DNA from: Bacteroidota bacterium
GTDB taxonomy: Bacteria > Bacteroidota > Bacteroidia > B-17B0 > Aurantibacillaceae
NCBI GenBank assembly: GCA_021156365.1
Contig: JAJNDK010000010.1
Span: 62,001 to 126,000 of the forward strand
Direction: 5' to 3'
Length of the DNA stretch: 64,000 bases
The notes under the pieces are model-generated. The model had not been told where the DNA came from. It made no database searches and was given only the letters and a program-made list of their open reading frames with translations. The translations under genes were made by a program, and so were the position numbers. Positions 36,061 through 44,700 of the stretch are shown piece after piece (position 1 is the stretch's first letter; every line of letters starts with the position of its first letter).

Positions 36061-37071
36061 ATGAAGAAAAGGAAAATAAGGTTTGTTTACATGATAGCGT
36101 TAGGCACCCTTATTTCTTTTCTTTTGGACCTGATCGAGCGAAACAAAGAGAGTCATTTCTTTGCAGGTATGATCACTTCTATCGTGATCACAATTTTTGT
36201 CTGGGAAGGCAATAATCAGATCGATCATTTTCTCGAAAAAAAATTACCATGGATAAAAGCTCCTGGTAAACGGGCAATGGTGCACTTGCCGTTTAGTATG
36301 GTTTTCAGCACGGCAGCCATTTATTTCCCGATGTTAGTGTTCAACAGGTTCATTTGCGAACATTCCGGTGAAAAACAGAATTCCTTCATGATCTCTTCAC
36401 TGGTTATCGGAGTGCTTGTCTCTTTTGTGATCATTTCGGTTGAATTCAGTCTTCAGTTTTTCGGGTATTGGAGAAAATCGCTTGTAGAAGTAGAAAAATA
36501 CAAAGCGGAAAGCCTGCAGGCACAATTGCAGAATCTGAAAGACCAGGTGAACCCTCATTTTCTGTTCAATAACCTGAGTGTGCTGTCATCGCTTGTATAT
36601 ATCAACCAGGATAAAGCGGTGGATTTCATCAATCAGCTGTCGAAGGTATACCGCTATGTACTCGACAACAAAGATAATGAGCTGGTGCCGCTCGACACAG
36701 AGCTTGCATTCATCAGGTCGTATACGTATCTGTTCAAGATCCGTTTTGACGAGAACATAGAATTTAAATTCGATATCTCCGAAAGTTGCGGGCAGCTGCT
36801 GATCCCGCCCATGGCTTTGCAGATCCTGGTAGAAAATGTGATCAAGCACAATGAGATCTCATCCGAAAAGCCGTTGAAGGTATGGATAACCGCCTTTGAA
36901 GATGAGCTTGAAGTGAAGAACAAATTTCAGCCGCGCTCTAACCCGGAGCCTTTGTCCAATACCGGCTTAAAGAATATATGTGAGCGGTATAAACATTTTA
37001 CGGACAGGAAAGTGGTGGTGTCGAAAACCGAGACTATGTTTGATGTGAAAATACCTTTACTTGCATCCTGA
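36061..37071 (+). CDS. LytS/YehU-type sensor histidine kinase
   Basis: 336 residues. The N-terminal half holds four predicted membrane segments (about 10-30, 38-52, 70-95, 112-135). A short coiled coil leads to the His_kinase domain ('NPHFLFNNLSVLSSLVYI', phospho-acceptor His166). The ATP-binding domain is shortened and low in canonical boxes ('IPPMALQILVENVIKHN' is the N box; 'NTGLKNICERYK' the G-box region). This is the LytS group, which partners LytTR regulators. Stop and next start overlap as TGATG, so the pair is translationally coupled. No large sensory domain is present, so the signal is probably perceived within the membrane or via a partner. Confidence 0.92.
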   Translation: MKKRKIRFVYMIALGTLISFLLDLIERNKESHFFAGMITSIVITIFVWEGNNQIDHFLEKKLPWIKAPGKRAMVHLPFSMVFSTAAIYFPMLVFNRFICEHSGEKQNSFMISSLVIGVLVSFVIISVEFSLQFFGYWRKSLVEVEKYKAESLQAQLQNLKDQVNPHFLFNNLSVLSSLVYINQDKAVDFINQLSKVYRYVLDNKDNELVPLDTELAFIRSYTYLFKIRFDENIEFKFDISESCGQLLIPPMALQILVENVIKHNEISSEKPLKVWITAFEDELEVKNKFQPRSNPEPLSNTGLKNICERYKHFTDRKVVVSKTETMFDVKIPLLAS

Positions 37072-37826
37072 TGAAAGTGATCATTATAGAAGATGAAAAA
37101 TTGTCTGCCGATCACCTGGCTAACCTGCTGGCAAAAACAGACAGCGGGATGAAAGTGGTGGATACCATCGATTCGGTAAAAAAAGCAGTTGAGATGTTTT
37201 CGAAAGGCATTGATGCGGACCTTCTTTTTGTGGACATCCATCTGGCAGACGGGATCAGTTTCGATATTTTCTCGAAAGTGAATATAGATGTCCCTGTTAT
37301 CTTCACAACAGCTTTCGACAAATATGCGGTACAGGCTTTCCGTGTAAACAGCATTGACTATTTGCTAAAACCGGTGGGAAGAGAGGAGCTGACTACTGCC
37401 ATTGAAAAGTTTAAAAAGCTGAACCAGAAAACCCGCCAGCTGCTCCCCGAAAACATTCCGGAAATATTTGCAAGCATCAATAAACAATACAAGAATCGTT
37501 TTATGGTGAAAATGGGAGACACGATCGTTTCGCTGAAAACGGAAGAGATCGCTCATTTTATCTCCGAAGATGGATTGGTGTTGGCTGCTGTTGGATCGGG
37601 CAGGCGGTACCCGGTAGATTATACACTGGACCAGGTAAGCGGCCTGGTATCCCCCGATCGGTTTTTTCGGATAAACAGGAAGGTACTGATCAGTATCGAT
37701 TCGATACAGAAGGTAAATTCTTACTTTAACGGAAGACTAAAGATCACGACTGCAGGTATGCAGGAGGAGGATGGTATAGTAAGCAGAGAACGTGTAAGTG
37801 ATTTTAAGCAGTGGCTGGATAAATAA
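37071..37826 (+). CDS. LytTR-family response regulator
   Basis: 251 residues. The receiver domain (1-120) has acidic 'IIEDEKLSADHL', phospho-acceptor Asp55 in 'LLFVDIHLADG', and 'TTAFDKYAVQAFRVNSIDYLLKPV'. A LytTR DNA-binding domain follows (about 145-250: 'MVKMGDTIVSLKTEEIAHFISEDG', split, and 'FFRINRKVLISIDSIQKV'). It is the cognate partner of the upstream kinase (1-base overlap). Targets are unknown; the TonB receptor gene ahead of the pair is the obvious candidate. The stop is 1 base from the stop of the convergent PPK2 gene. Confidence 0.94.
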   Translation: MKVIIIEDEKLSADHLANLLAKTDSGMKVVDTIDSVKKAVEMFSKGIDADLLFVDIHLADGISFDIFSKVNIDVPVIFTTAFDKYAVQAFRVNSIDYLLKPVGREELTTAIEKFKKLNQKTRQLLPENIPEIFASINKQYKNRFMVKMGDTIVSLKTEEIAHFISEDGLVLAAVGSGRRYPVDYTLDQVSGLVSPDRFFRINRKVLISIDSIQKVNSYFNGRLKITTAGMQEEDGIVSRERVSDFKQWLDK

Positions 37827-37827
37827 G

Positions 37828-38553
37828 CTAAACGTATTTCAGCTTCAGTTTTTTCATTTCTTTTACGATCGTCTTTGCTACCACATGATCGCGGTACCAG
37901 TTCTGATCCCCTGGAATGATATGCCATTCGGCAGCTTCCGAACACTCATCAAAGATCTGCTCGTATACTTTTATGAAATCTTCCCGTCGTGCTGCATCCA
38001 CTGCATCATGATCGCTGTGTTTCCAGAATTTTTTCGGATTGGTTTTCCGCTCTTCCAGGCGTGCTGCCTGCTCTTCCCGGGAAACATGCAGGTAGAATTT
38101 TAGTATCAGGGTGTTATTGTCCACTAATAATTGCTCAAAATCATTGATATGACGGTAATATTTTTTGATCTCTTCTCTCGGAGCCAACTTGTTCACGGAG
38201 CCTACTAAAATAGCTTCGTAGTGCGAACGATTGAAAATATGGATCATGCCTTTGCCCGGCACATGTGGATGCACACGCCACAGGAAGTCGTGCGCCGCTT
38301 CTTCTTCGCTTGGTTTTTTGAATGCCTGCACCCTGCAGCCCAATGGATTAATTCCTTTGAAAACACTGCTAATCGTACCATCCTTACCGGATGCATCCAT
38401 ACCCTGCAGGATGATAAGAATCCGGTGCTTCCCCTGTGCATACAGGATCTTTTGCAGCTCGCCGAGCTCCTCTACGAGTTGTGCAGTGCCTGCTTTTGTT
38501 TCTTCCTTATTAGCTGATTTAGGAGCTTTGGTAGAAATTTTAGATAGTTTCAT
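37828..38553 (-). CDS. Polyphosphate kinase 2 (PPK2) family protein
   Basis: 241 residues from the ATG at 38553; an earlier in-frame ATG (38658) would lie in the Gly-rich tail of the upstream gene. It has Walker A 'LQGMDASGKDGTI', a lid region 'VQAFKKPSEEEAAHDFLWRVH', Walker B-like 'IFNRSHYEAILV' and the C-terminal 'IPGDQNWYRDHVVAK'. These are the PPK2 signatures. The enzyme transfers phosphate between polyphosphate and nucleoside mono- or diphosphates; which nucleotide is used cannot be read from the sequence. It is the last gene of a likely operon after two TPM-domain genes, 23 bases downstream of the second. Confidence 0.93.
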   Translation of the reverse strand: MKLSKISTKAPKSANKEETKAGTAQLVEELGELQKILYAQGKHRILIILQGMDASGKDGTISSVFKGINPLGCRVQAFKKPSEEEAAHDFLWRVHPHVPGKGMIHIFNRSHYEAILVGSVNKLAPREEIKKYYRHINDFEQLLVDNNTLILKFYLHVSREEQAARLEERKTNPKKFWKHSDHDAVDAARREDFIKVYEQIFDECSEAAEWHIIPGDQNWYRDHVVAKTIVKEMKKLKLKYV

Positions 38554-38576
38554 GATGTATGTGATTAGAGAAGAAT

Positions 38577-39353
38577 TTACCATTTCCCACCGCTGCCGCC
38601 ACCGCCGCCACTTCCGCCGCCGAAACCGCCAAAGCCACCGGATGATCCTCCGCCCCAACTGCTTCCGCCTCCCCAGCTCCGTCCACTGCTCCAGCCACCA
38701 CTGTAGAAAGTAGTTCCGCCTCCGCCTCCGCCCTTCTTACTGAAAAAGAAGATCAGGGCCACGATACCCAAAACGATCCCAAGAATACCGATCGGTGATC
38801 TGTTATTCCCTTTGCTGCTTTTTCTCCCTATGTTATACTCTCCTTTTGCAGCCTGCATAAGGGCTTTGCAGCCTTTGTACAAACCAAGGTAGTTGTTGCC
38901 TTCTTTGAATTCAGGTACGATCTCGTTCTCGCGGATATGTTTGGTCTGCAGATCCGTAATGGCGCCTTCCAGGCCATACCCGACAGTGATAAAAAGATCA
39001 CGGCCGCCGTCACCACCGGTAGGTTTTACTAATATCACTACCCCGTTGTTCGATTTCGCCTGCCCTACACCCCATTGATTTAAAATGGCTGTTGCGTATT
39101 GCGCCGCATCCATTCCATTGAGGTCGTCTACAATAACGACACAGATCTGGTTGGAAGTGGCTCTGTCAAATGCATCGAGGGTATCTTCCAGCTGCTGTTC
39201 TTCTGCTGAAGATAAAAAATCCGGAAATTCCTGCGAGAGGTTATTTACCAGCCTTTGTGGTGATGGCCGTTGGGCTACCTGTGCCGGCAGCATTAAAGCT
39301 CCGGCTGCAAAAAGAAAGAAGAAAAGGATTTTAAGAAAACGAGATCTCATCAT
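38577..39353 (-). CDS. TPM-domain (TLP18.3/Psb32/MOLO-1) protein with Gly/Ser-rich tail
   Basis: 258 residues with a signal peptide (MMRSRFLKILFFFLFAAGALMLPAQ). The TPM domain (about 40-170) contains 'LSSAEEQQLEDTLDAFDRATSNQICVVIVDDL', split by its first helix, 'NGVVILVKP' and 'FITVGYGLEGAITDLQTKHI'. One membrane helix follows ('SPIGILGIVLGIVALIFFF'). The tail is almost all Gly, Ser and Trp ('GGGSSGGFGGFGGGSGGGGG'), a feature of the YgcG branch. The protein should lie in the inner membrane with TPM outside. It overlaps the preceding TPM gene by 23 bases. Confidence 0.9.
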   Translation of the reverse strand: MMRSRFLKILFFFLFAAGALMLPAQVAQRPSPQRLVNNLSQEFPDFLSSAEEQQLEDTLDAFDRATSNQICVVIVDDLNGMDAAQYATAILNQWGVGQAKSNNGVVILVKPTGGDGGRDLFITVGYGLEGAITDLQTKHIRENEIVPEFKEGNNYLGLYKGCKALMQAAKGEYNIGRKSSKGNNRSPIGILGIVLGIVALIFFFSKKGGGGGGTTFYSGGWSSGRSWGGGSSWGGGSSGGFGGFGGGSGGGGGSGGKW

Positions 39354-39768
39354 TCAGCTCATTAACATCATTTTTTTGAATCGGGAAATATTTTTTCAGC
39401 TGCCGGCCGCATTCGAGTATGGCTTCTTCGAGGCCTTCTGCAAATTGTTGTTGTTTGAACTGTTGGAGCGCTTTGTCTTTTACCGAATCCCAGAATCCGG
39501 CCCCCACTTTTGCATGAATGCCTTCGTCGCCCACCACTGCAAAATCTTTAGAGCTCACAGCGAGGTAAAACAGGATGCCGTTCCGTTGTTCTGTCTGGTG
39601 CATATTCAGTTTCCGGAACACTTCCCCGGCCCGGCTTATCGGATCACCCTTGCAGGTGTTTTCGAGATGCACCCTGATCTCGCCCGAAGTATTGAGCTCT
39701 GCCTGTTTAATGGCATAAACAATATCGGATTGTTGTTTTTTGGTGAAAAAGTTCCTGGAAGTAGGCAT
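39331..39768 (-). CDS. TPM-domain protein, short cytoplasmic type
   Basis: 145 residues from the ATG at 39768 (MPTSRNFFTKKQQSDIVYAI); the frame is open to 39954 but that part overlaps the serC start region. It carries a TPM domain ('ELNTSGEIRVHLENTC', 'RNGILFYLAVSSKDFAVVGDEGIH', 'FAEGLEEAILECGRQLKKYFP') and no signal peptide or membrane helix. In many Bacteroidota such a protein pairs with a second TPM protein and LemA. Here the second TPM gene overlaps its 3' end, but no LemA gene is adjacent; the upstream neighbour is the divergent serC. Confidence 0.9.
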   Translation of the reverse strand: MPTSRNFFTKKQQSDIVYAIKQAELNTSGEIRVHLENTCKGDPISRAGEVFRKLNMHQTEQRNGILFYLAVSSKDFAVVGDEGIHAKVGAGFWDSVKDKALQQFKQQQFAEGLEEAILECGRQLKKYFPIQKNDVNELNDEISFS

Positions 39769-39871
39769 ATGCTTACAAAACAAATTTGATGATACGAATG
39801 TAAAATTATTTTGCCAAAGATTTGTACGTGGTAATGGCATTATTCCTAATTTTACATAAAATTTATTTTGT

Positions 39872-40945
39872 ATGTCAGTCATCCACAATTTTAGCGCCGG
39901 CCCCGGGATCCTTCCAAAAGAAGTATTGAAACAGGCTTCCGAAGCATGTATCAACTTCGATAATATGAACCTTTCTTTGCTGGAGATCTCTCACCGCAGC
40001 AAGAATTATGTGAATGTGATGGATGAGGCACGCCAGTTGGTGAAAGATCTTTTTGAAGTAGGGGATGAGTATGAGGTGATCTATCTCGGTGGTGGTGCAA
40101 GCCTGCAGTTCGGCATGGTGCCTATGAACCTGCTTAGCGAAGCCGGTTATGCCGCCTATGTGAACACAGGAGTTTGGGCCAGCAAAGCTATCAAGGAAGC
40201 GAAGATCGTTGGGAACACGAAAGTGCTCGCATCTTCCGAAGACAAAAAATTCACCTATGTTCCGAAAGGTTATGAGATCCCTTCGGATGCTGATTATTTC
40301 CATATTACTTCCAATAATACCATTTACGGAACACAGATGAAATCCTTTCCGAAATCACCGGTTCCGATGGTGTGTGATATGAGCTCCGACCTGTTCAGCA
40401 GGAGAGTGAATGCGAAGGATTTTGCTCTTATCTATGCAGGCGCACAGAAGAACATGGGTCCTGCCGGTAGCACTATGGTAATGATCCGTAAAGACATGCT
40501 GGGCAAATCAGGTCGTAAAATGCTTTCGATGCTGGATTACAGTGTGCATATAAAAGGTGAAAGTATGTACAACACTCCACCTGTATTCCCGGTGTATGTG
40601 AGCATGCTTACCCTGCGCTGGCTGAAACAAAACGGTGGTGTGGACTGGATCGAAAAGATCAACCAGCAAAAGGCTGATCTGCTTTACAATGAGATCGACC
40701 GTAACTCTTGCTTTGTGGGCACCGTGGAAAAAGAAGACCGCAGCCATATGAATGTTTGTTTCCTCCCAACCAAAGCGGAATACGAAGCAGAATTTGATAA
40801 AATAGCCAAAGAACGCAATCTGAGCGGGATCAAAGGACACCGTGATGTAGGTGGGTACCGTGCGTCGCTGTACAATGCGCTTCCATTGGAAAGTGTACAG
40901 GTGCTTGTGGATGCTATGAAAGATTTTGAGAAGAAATTCGCGTAA
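39872..40945 (+). CDS. serC: Phosphoserine aminotransferase
   Basis: 357 residues, normal length. It begins 'HNFSAGPGILPKEVLKQA'. It carries 'GGGASLQFGMVPMNLL', 'HITSNNTIYGTQ', the PLP lysine in 'YAGAQKNMGPAG', and 'GHRDVGGYRASLYNALP', all SerC signatures. It converts 3-phosphohydroxypyruvate with glutamate to phosphoserine in serine synthesis, and also serves pyridoxal phosphate synthesis in some bacteria. serA and serB are not in the window. It is divergent from the TPM-PPK2 operon and followed by a palindromic repeat. Confidence 0.97.
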   Translation: MSVIHNFSAGPGILPKEVLKQASEACINFDNMNLSLLEISHRSKNYVNVMDEARQLVKDLFEVGDEYEVIYLGGGASLQFGMVPMNLLSEAGYAAYVNTGVWASKAIKEAKIVGNTKVLASSEDKKFTYVPKGYEIPSDADYFHITSNNTIYGTQMKSFPKSPVPMVCDMSSDLFSRRVNAKDFALIYAGAQKNMGPAGSTMVMIRKDMLGKSGRKMLSMLDYSVHIKGESMYNTPPVFPVYVSMLTLRWLKQNGGVDWIEKINQQKADLLYNEIDRNSCFVGTVEKEDRSHMNVCFLPTKAEYEAEFDKIAKERNLSGIKGHRDVGGYRASLYNALPLESVQVLVDAMKDFEKKFA

Positions 40946-41055
40946 TTTTCTCGCAAAGACGCAGAGTCCGCAAAGCTTTAATTTTTAAATAGTAAATCCG
41001 GCTTTGTGTTCGAAAATGGTACTTTGCGCTCATTGCGTCTCTGCGTGCCAACGGT
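40946..41055. repeat. Intergenic palindromic repeat of CGCAAAG/CGCAGAG units
   Basis: Two 24-base arms, 40952-40975 and 41022-41045, are inverted copies matching at 19 of 24 positions. Each is built from CGCAAAGACGCAGAG-like units, with an AT-rich centre. The element fills the gap between serC and the Nudix gene, which are convergent. 'GCAAAGACGCAAAG' elements of this type occur between genes in several phyla (general knowledge). This family is distinct from the CGCAGATT element at 29226. Confidence 0.75.
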
Positions 41056-41610
41056 TTATTTCAATTCCAGCATGATCCTGTATATGGCTGCAACACTGAT
41101 AGCATCTGTGATCTCGCCCCTCAGGCACATTTGGTAGGCTTCCGAAATGTGTACTTTTTTCACCTGGAGGATCTCACTTTCTTCCGGTTCTGCCTCTTCA
41201 AATTCCAAGTCCCTTGCCACATACACAATGGCTAATTCATCGGTAGCCGAATTGCTGAGGTGCAGGCGCATCAGCTCTTTATATTCTTTTGCCACGATCC
41301 CGGCCTCTTCTTTCAGCTCCCGCCGGGCTGATTCCAGGGGATCCAGGTGCATGGGACCACCGCCTTCTATGATCTCCCAGCTGTAGCTATTGGTAGGGTA
41401 TCTGAACTGGCCTACCAGCCAGGTATTGTTCTGCTCATCGAGGGGAAGGATACCGATCGCCAGGTTTTTGAATTCGACATAGCTATACAGAGCCGGGTTG
41501 CCTGCGGGGTTTATTACATCGTTCTTATGCACCTTTATCCAGGCCGATTCGTATACTAATTCTGAGGTTTTTGTTACCCAGGGGTTAGCTGTTGAGTTAT
41601 CTGTATTCAT
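41056..41610 (-). CDS. Nudix hydrolase (ADP-ribose pyrophosphatase-like)
   Basis: 184 residues. The Nudix box is 'GGGPMHLDPLESARRELKEEAGIV': the REL-x-EE-x-G core is intact. The first Glu of the textbook box (G-x5-E) is replaced by Leu, a variant I associate with the ADP-ribose pyrophosphatase-like branch. 'TWLVGQFRYPTNSYSWEIIEGG' precedes it, typical for sugar-nucleotide pyrophosphatases. The product likely hydrolyses ADP-ribose or a similar dinucleotide. It is divergent from the giant adhesin gene, about 100 bases apart. Confidence 0.88.
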   Translation of the reverse strand: MNTDNSTANPWVTKTSELVYESAWIKVHKNDVINPAGNPALYSYVEFKNLAIGILPLDEQNNTWLVGQFRYPTNSYSWEIIEGGGPMHLDPLESARRELKEEAGIVAKEYKELMRLHLSNSATDELAIVYVARDLEFEEAEPEESEILQVKKVHISEAYQMCLRGEITDAISVAAIYRIMLELK

Positions 41611-41712
41611 GGCACAAAGGTTTTAACAATTTGCCGTGAATAAAACATCTTTTTTCAAAAAAAGGTAACTAAATTTTCGATATATTCGTAAAATAGAATT
41701 GTTGTTAATTGT

Positions 41713-44700
41713 ATGTTAATAAACCCTACCTTGAAGAGACTTCTACTATTCCTGTATATATCAATAGCATTTGTTTCCCTTCGGGCCGAAAAACTGTATT
41801 GGGTAGGGGGTTCGGGGAATTTTAATGATCCTGCTCATTGGTCCCGGCAGAGTGGGGGAGCAGGAGGGGCAAAAGTGCCTGGTATTACGGATGATGTCGT
41901 GTTTGATGCAAAGTCTTCTGATTCCCCATCAATTATCAAACTACTTGGGGAAATTAAAATACACGATTTTAATGCTGATGCCGTCACAAAAAAAATTCTT
42001 TTTGAGGGAAGTTCATTTTCAAGACTTACTATTAAGGGATCTCTGAATTTAAGAGGCAATATAGACTGGCAATATGAAGGCAGAACAACTTTTGCAACAG
42101 ACGGATTTTCGGGCATTGATTATGGGTTTGCCTCTTTAAAAGGAGATGTGATTTTTGATGGCTCGGGAGATTGGGAATTAAAATCTAACATTATCGGAGG
42201 CAATGCAGTCAGTGTTGTACTTGAGAATGGGAAAATCAGTATAGGCTCTTTTGCCATTTCAAGCGGTATTTTAATTCAGCAAAATGGCCCTTTTGAGATT
42301 ACTTCCGATCAGGGATTTATTAATGCAACCAATTTTGCCATTATTAGGGATAATCTGAATGTTTCAGGCTCAGGATTGGATATTGCTGTGAATAGAAATA
42401 ATCCGAACACAGTTATCGGACAGAGTTTACAGACTTCCGCGAATCTAAGGCTTATTGATAATTCGGGAAACTCTGTACAAGCTGTTGGTGCTTCCAATAT
42501 AGACGATGTTACTTGTAATGGAAGTGAAGATGGTAGTGTTTTAATCAATTGGGCAGGCGGCGCACCATGTGCCTCGTTTCAAATACAATTCAATCCAACA
42601 TTTCCTGCAGCTCCATATAATGCACCTGCTTCACCTTTTCTTTGTACTAATATTCCTGCAAATACATACCTGGTAAGGGTTATTTGCCTCACCTCCGGAA
42701 TATTCGTACCGGGAATCACTACTGTTGAAATATCCCAGCCGGCCGTAATTCAGGCTGTTTATGATAACAGTGTAATTCCACTTTGTAATGGTGGTTGTAA
42801 TGGTGAAATTTCATACAGCATTGCAGGTGGTAATCTGGTTTACAATGTGGATTGGGCTCCAACAGGAGGCACAGGAATTACTTTAAATGCAAGTGAACAG
42901 GATACTATTAAAAATCTATGTGCCGGAACCTATACAATCAACATTGTTGATACATCTGGATGTACCGGTGTGGATTCAATTATGGTTGTGCAGCCGGCAG
43001 TCATTTCACCCAATAGCGGAGTTGGAAATCAATTATGTTTCGGAGCATGTGATGGGTATGTATACGTTGCGCCAAGCGGTGGAACCCCTTTTGCTATGGC
43101 ACAGGCCAGTGGTCTTTTTTACCAGGTGCAGTGGGATGGCAACGTAATGTTGACAAATGATACATTGTATAATCTTTGCCCGGGCACTCATTCTTTTGTA
43201 ATCACAGATGGTAATAATTGTTCCGTAAGTGGAAGCGTTACCATTACTGCGAAAACGCCGCTTGTCTTCACGAAATCAATACCAGGCCCTATTACCTGTG
43301 CTGATATATGTAATGGCAATGCTAATGTTACGGCTGTTTCAGGAGGCACTCCCCCCTATTCTTTTTCATGGACGGGACCAAGCGTACCCACTGTGGTAAG
43401 CACTGCAACGACCTCCACAGCAACTGCAATGTGTGCCGGCACTTATTCCTGTACGATCACGGATGGAAACGGTTGTGATACAACCACAACTTTTATCATT
43501 ACAGCTCCTCCTTTGCTGGTAGGTGGGATATCCACTACCAATGTTTCCTGTTTTAATGGCAACAATGGAACTGCCACCGGATCGCATACAGGCGGAACAG
43601 GGCCAACATTTATTTTTAACTGGTTCAGCTCGACAAATCCTACAGGTGGCCCTCCGTTTTCGACAGCCAGCCCAATGGTAAGTGGTTTAATCGCCGGAAC
43701 GTACACATTAGTAGTTATAGATAACAATGGCTGTAACGACACCGTGACATTTACGATCACACAGCCTACACAGTTGCAGGTAACATTAACGCCTACCAAC
43801 CCGAACTGTTTTGCAGCAACCAATGGTCAGGTCTGCGCCAATCCAACCGGAGGAACCGGTGGTATCGCACTCTCCTGGTTACCTGTCGGTGGCACAGTGG
43901 CAGGCAATTGTTATACGAATCTCGGTGCTGGGACATACACCGTTACGGCAACAGATGCAAACACATGTACAGCCACAGCAACAACAACACTTACTGTTCC
44001 TCCACAGATCTTTCCGAATCTTACGCATACGGATCCTACCTGTAATATGGCCTGTAACGGAACTGCCACGTCTGCCCCGGTGGGTGGAAGCAATTCAGGT
44101 TTCACATTCGTTTGGTCTTGTTCTGCCAGCACTTCGGCATCGATAACCGGTGAGTGTGCAGGCACTTGTACCGTTACTGTAACTGACGATTCAGGATGTT
44201 CACAGACAGCCAGCACAACATTTGTGGATCCGAATCCACTGACGGTTAGTGTGAATGCAACTACATTGAATTGTGCAGGAGCCAGTACAGCGCAGATAGC
44301 AAGCACAGTGAATGGTGGAACAGCACCTTATACCTACTCCTGGAATACAGGACCTACCACTCCCGGTTTATCCAATGTCCCTGCGGGTTCTTATACACTA
44401 ACTGTAACGGACGATCAGAATTGTGTTCGAACAGCTTCAGTTACTATTGCCTCTCCAACGCCGATCGTTATAATGGCTACTCCAACCAACCCTACCTGTT
44501 CTGGTGGTTGCAACGGAAGTATCTCAACCACGCTATCGGGCGGAACAGCTCCATACACTGTTTTATGGAATCCAACCAATTCAACGAACTTAAACCAGGT
44601 GAACCTTTGTGCATTTACCTACACGATCAATGTAAGGGATGCAAATAATTGCCTTCAATCGCAAACAGTAGTGGTTGCAAACCCTACACCGGTTACTGTT

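Noticed and set aside
38554-38658. Upstream extension of PPK2 beginning at 38658
   Set aside because: It is an Arg/Trp-rich shadow of the Gly-rich tail of the preceding TPM gene; the ATG at 38553 fits the family.
39769-39954. Upstream extension of the short TPM protein into the serC start
   Set aside because: The TPM domain begins right after the ATG at 39768 and the extension is antisense to serC.
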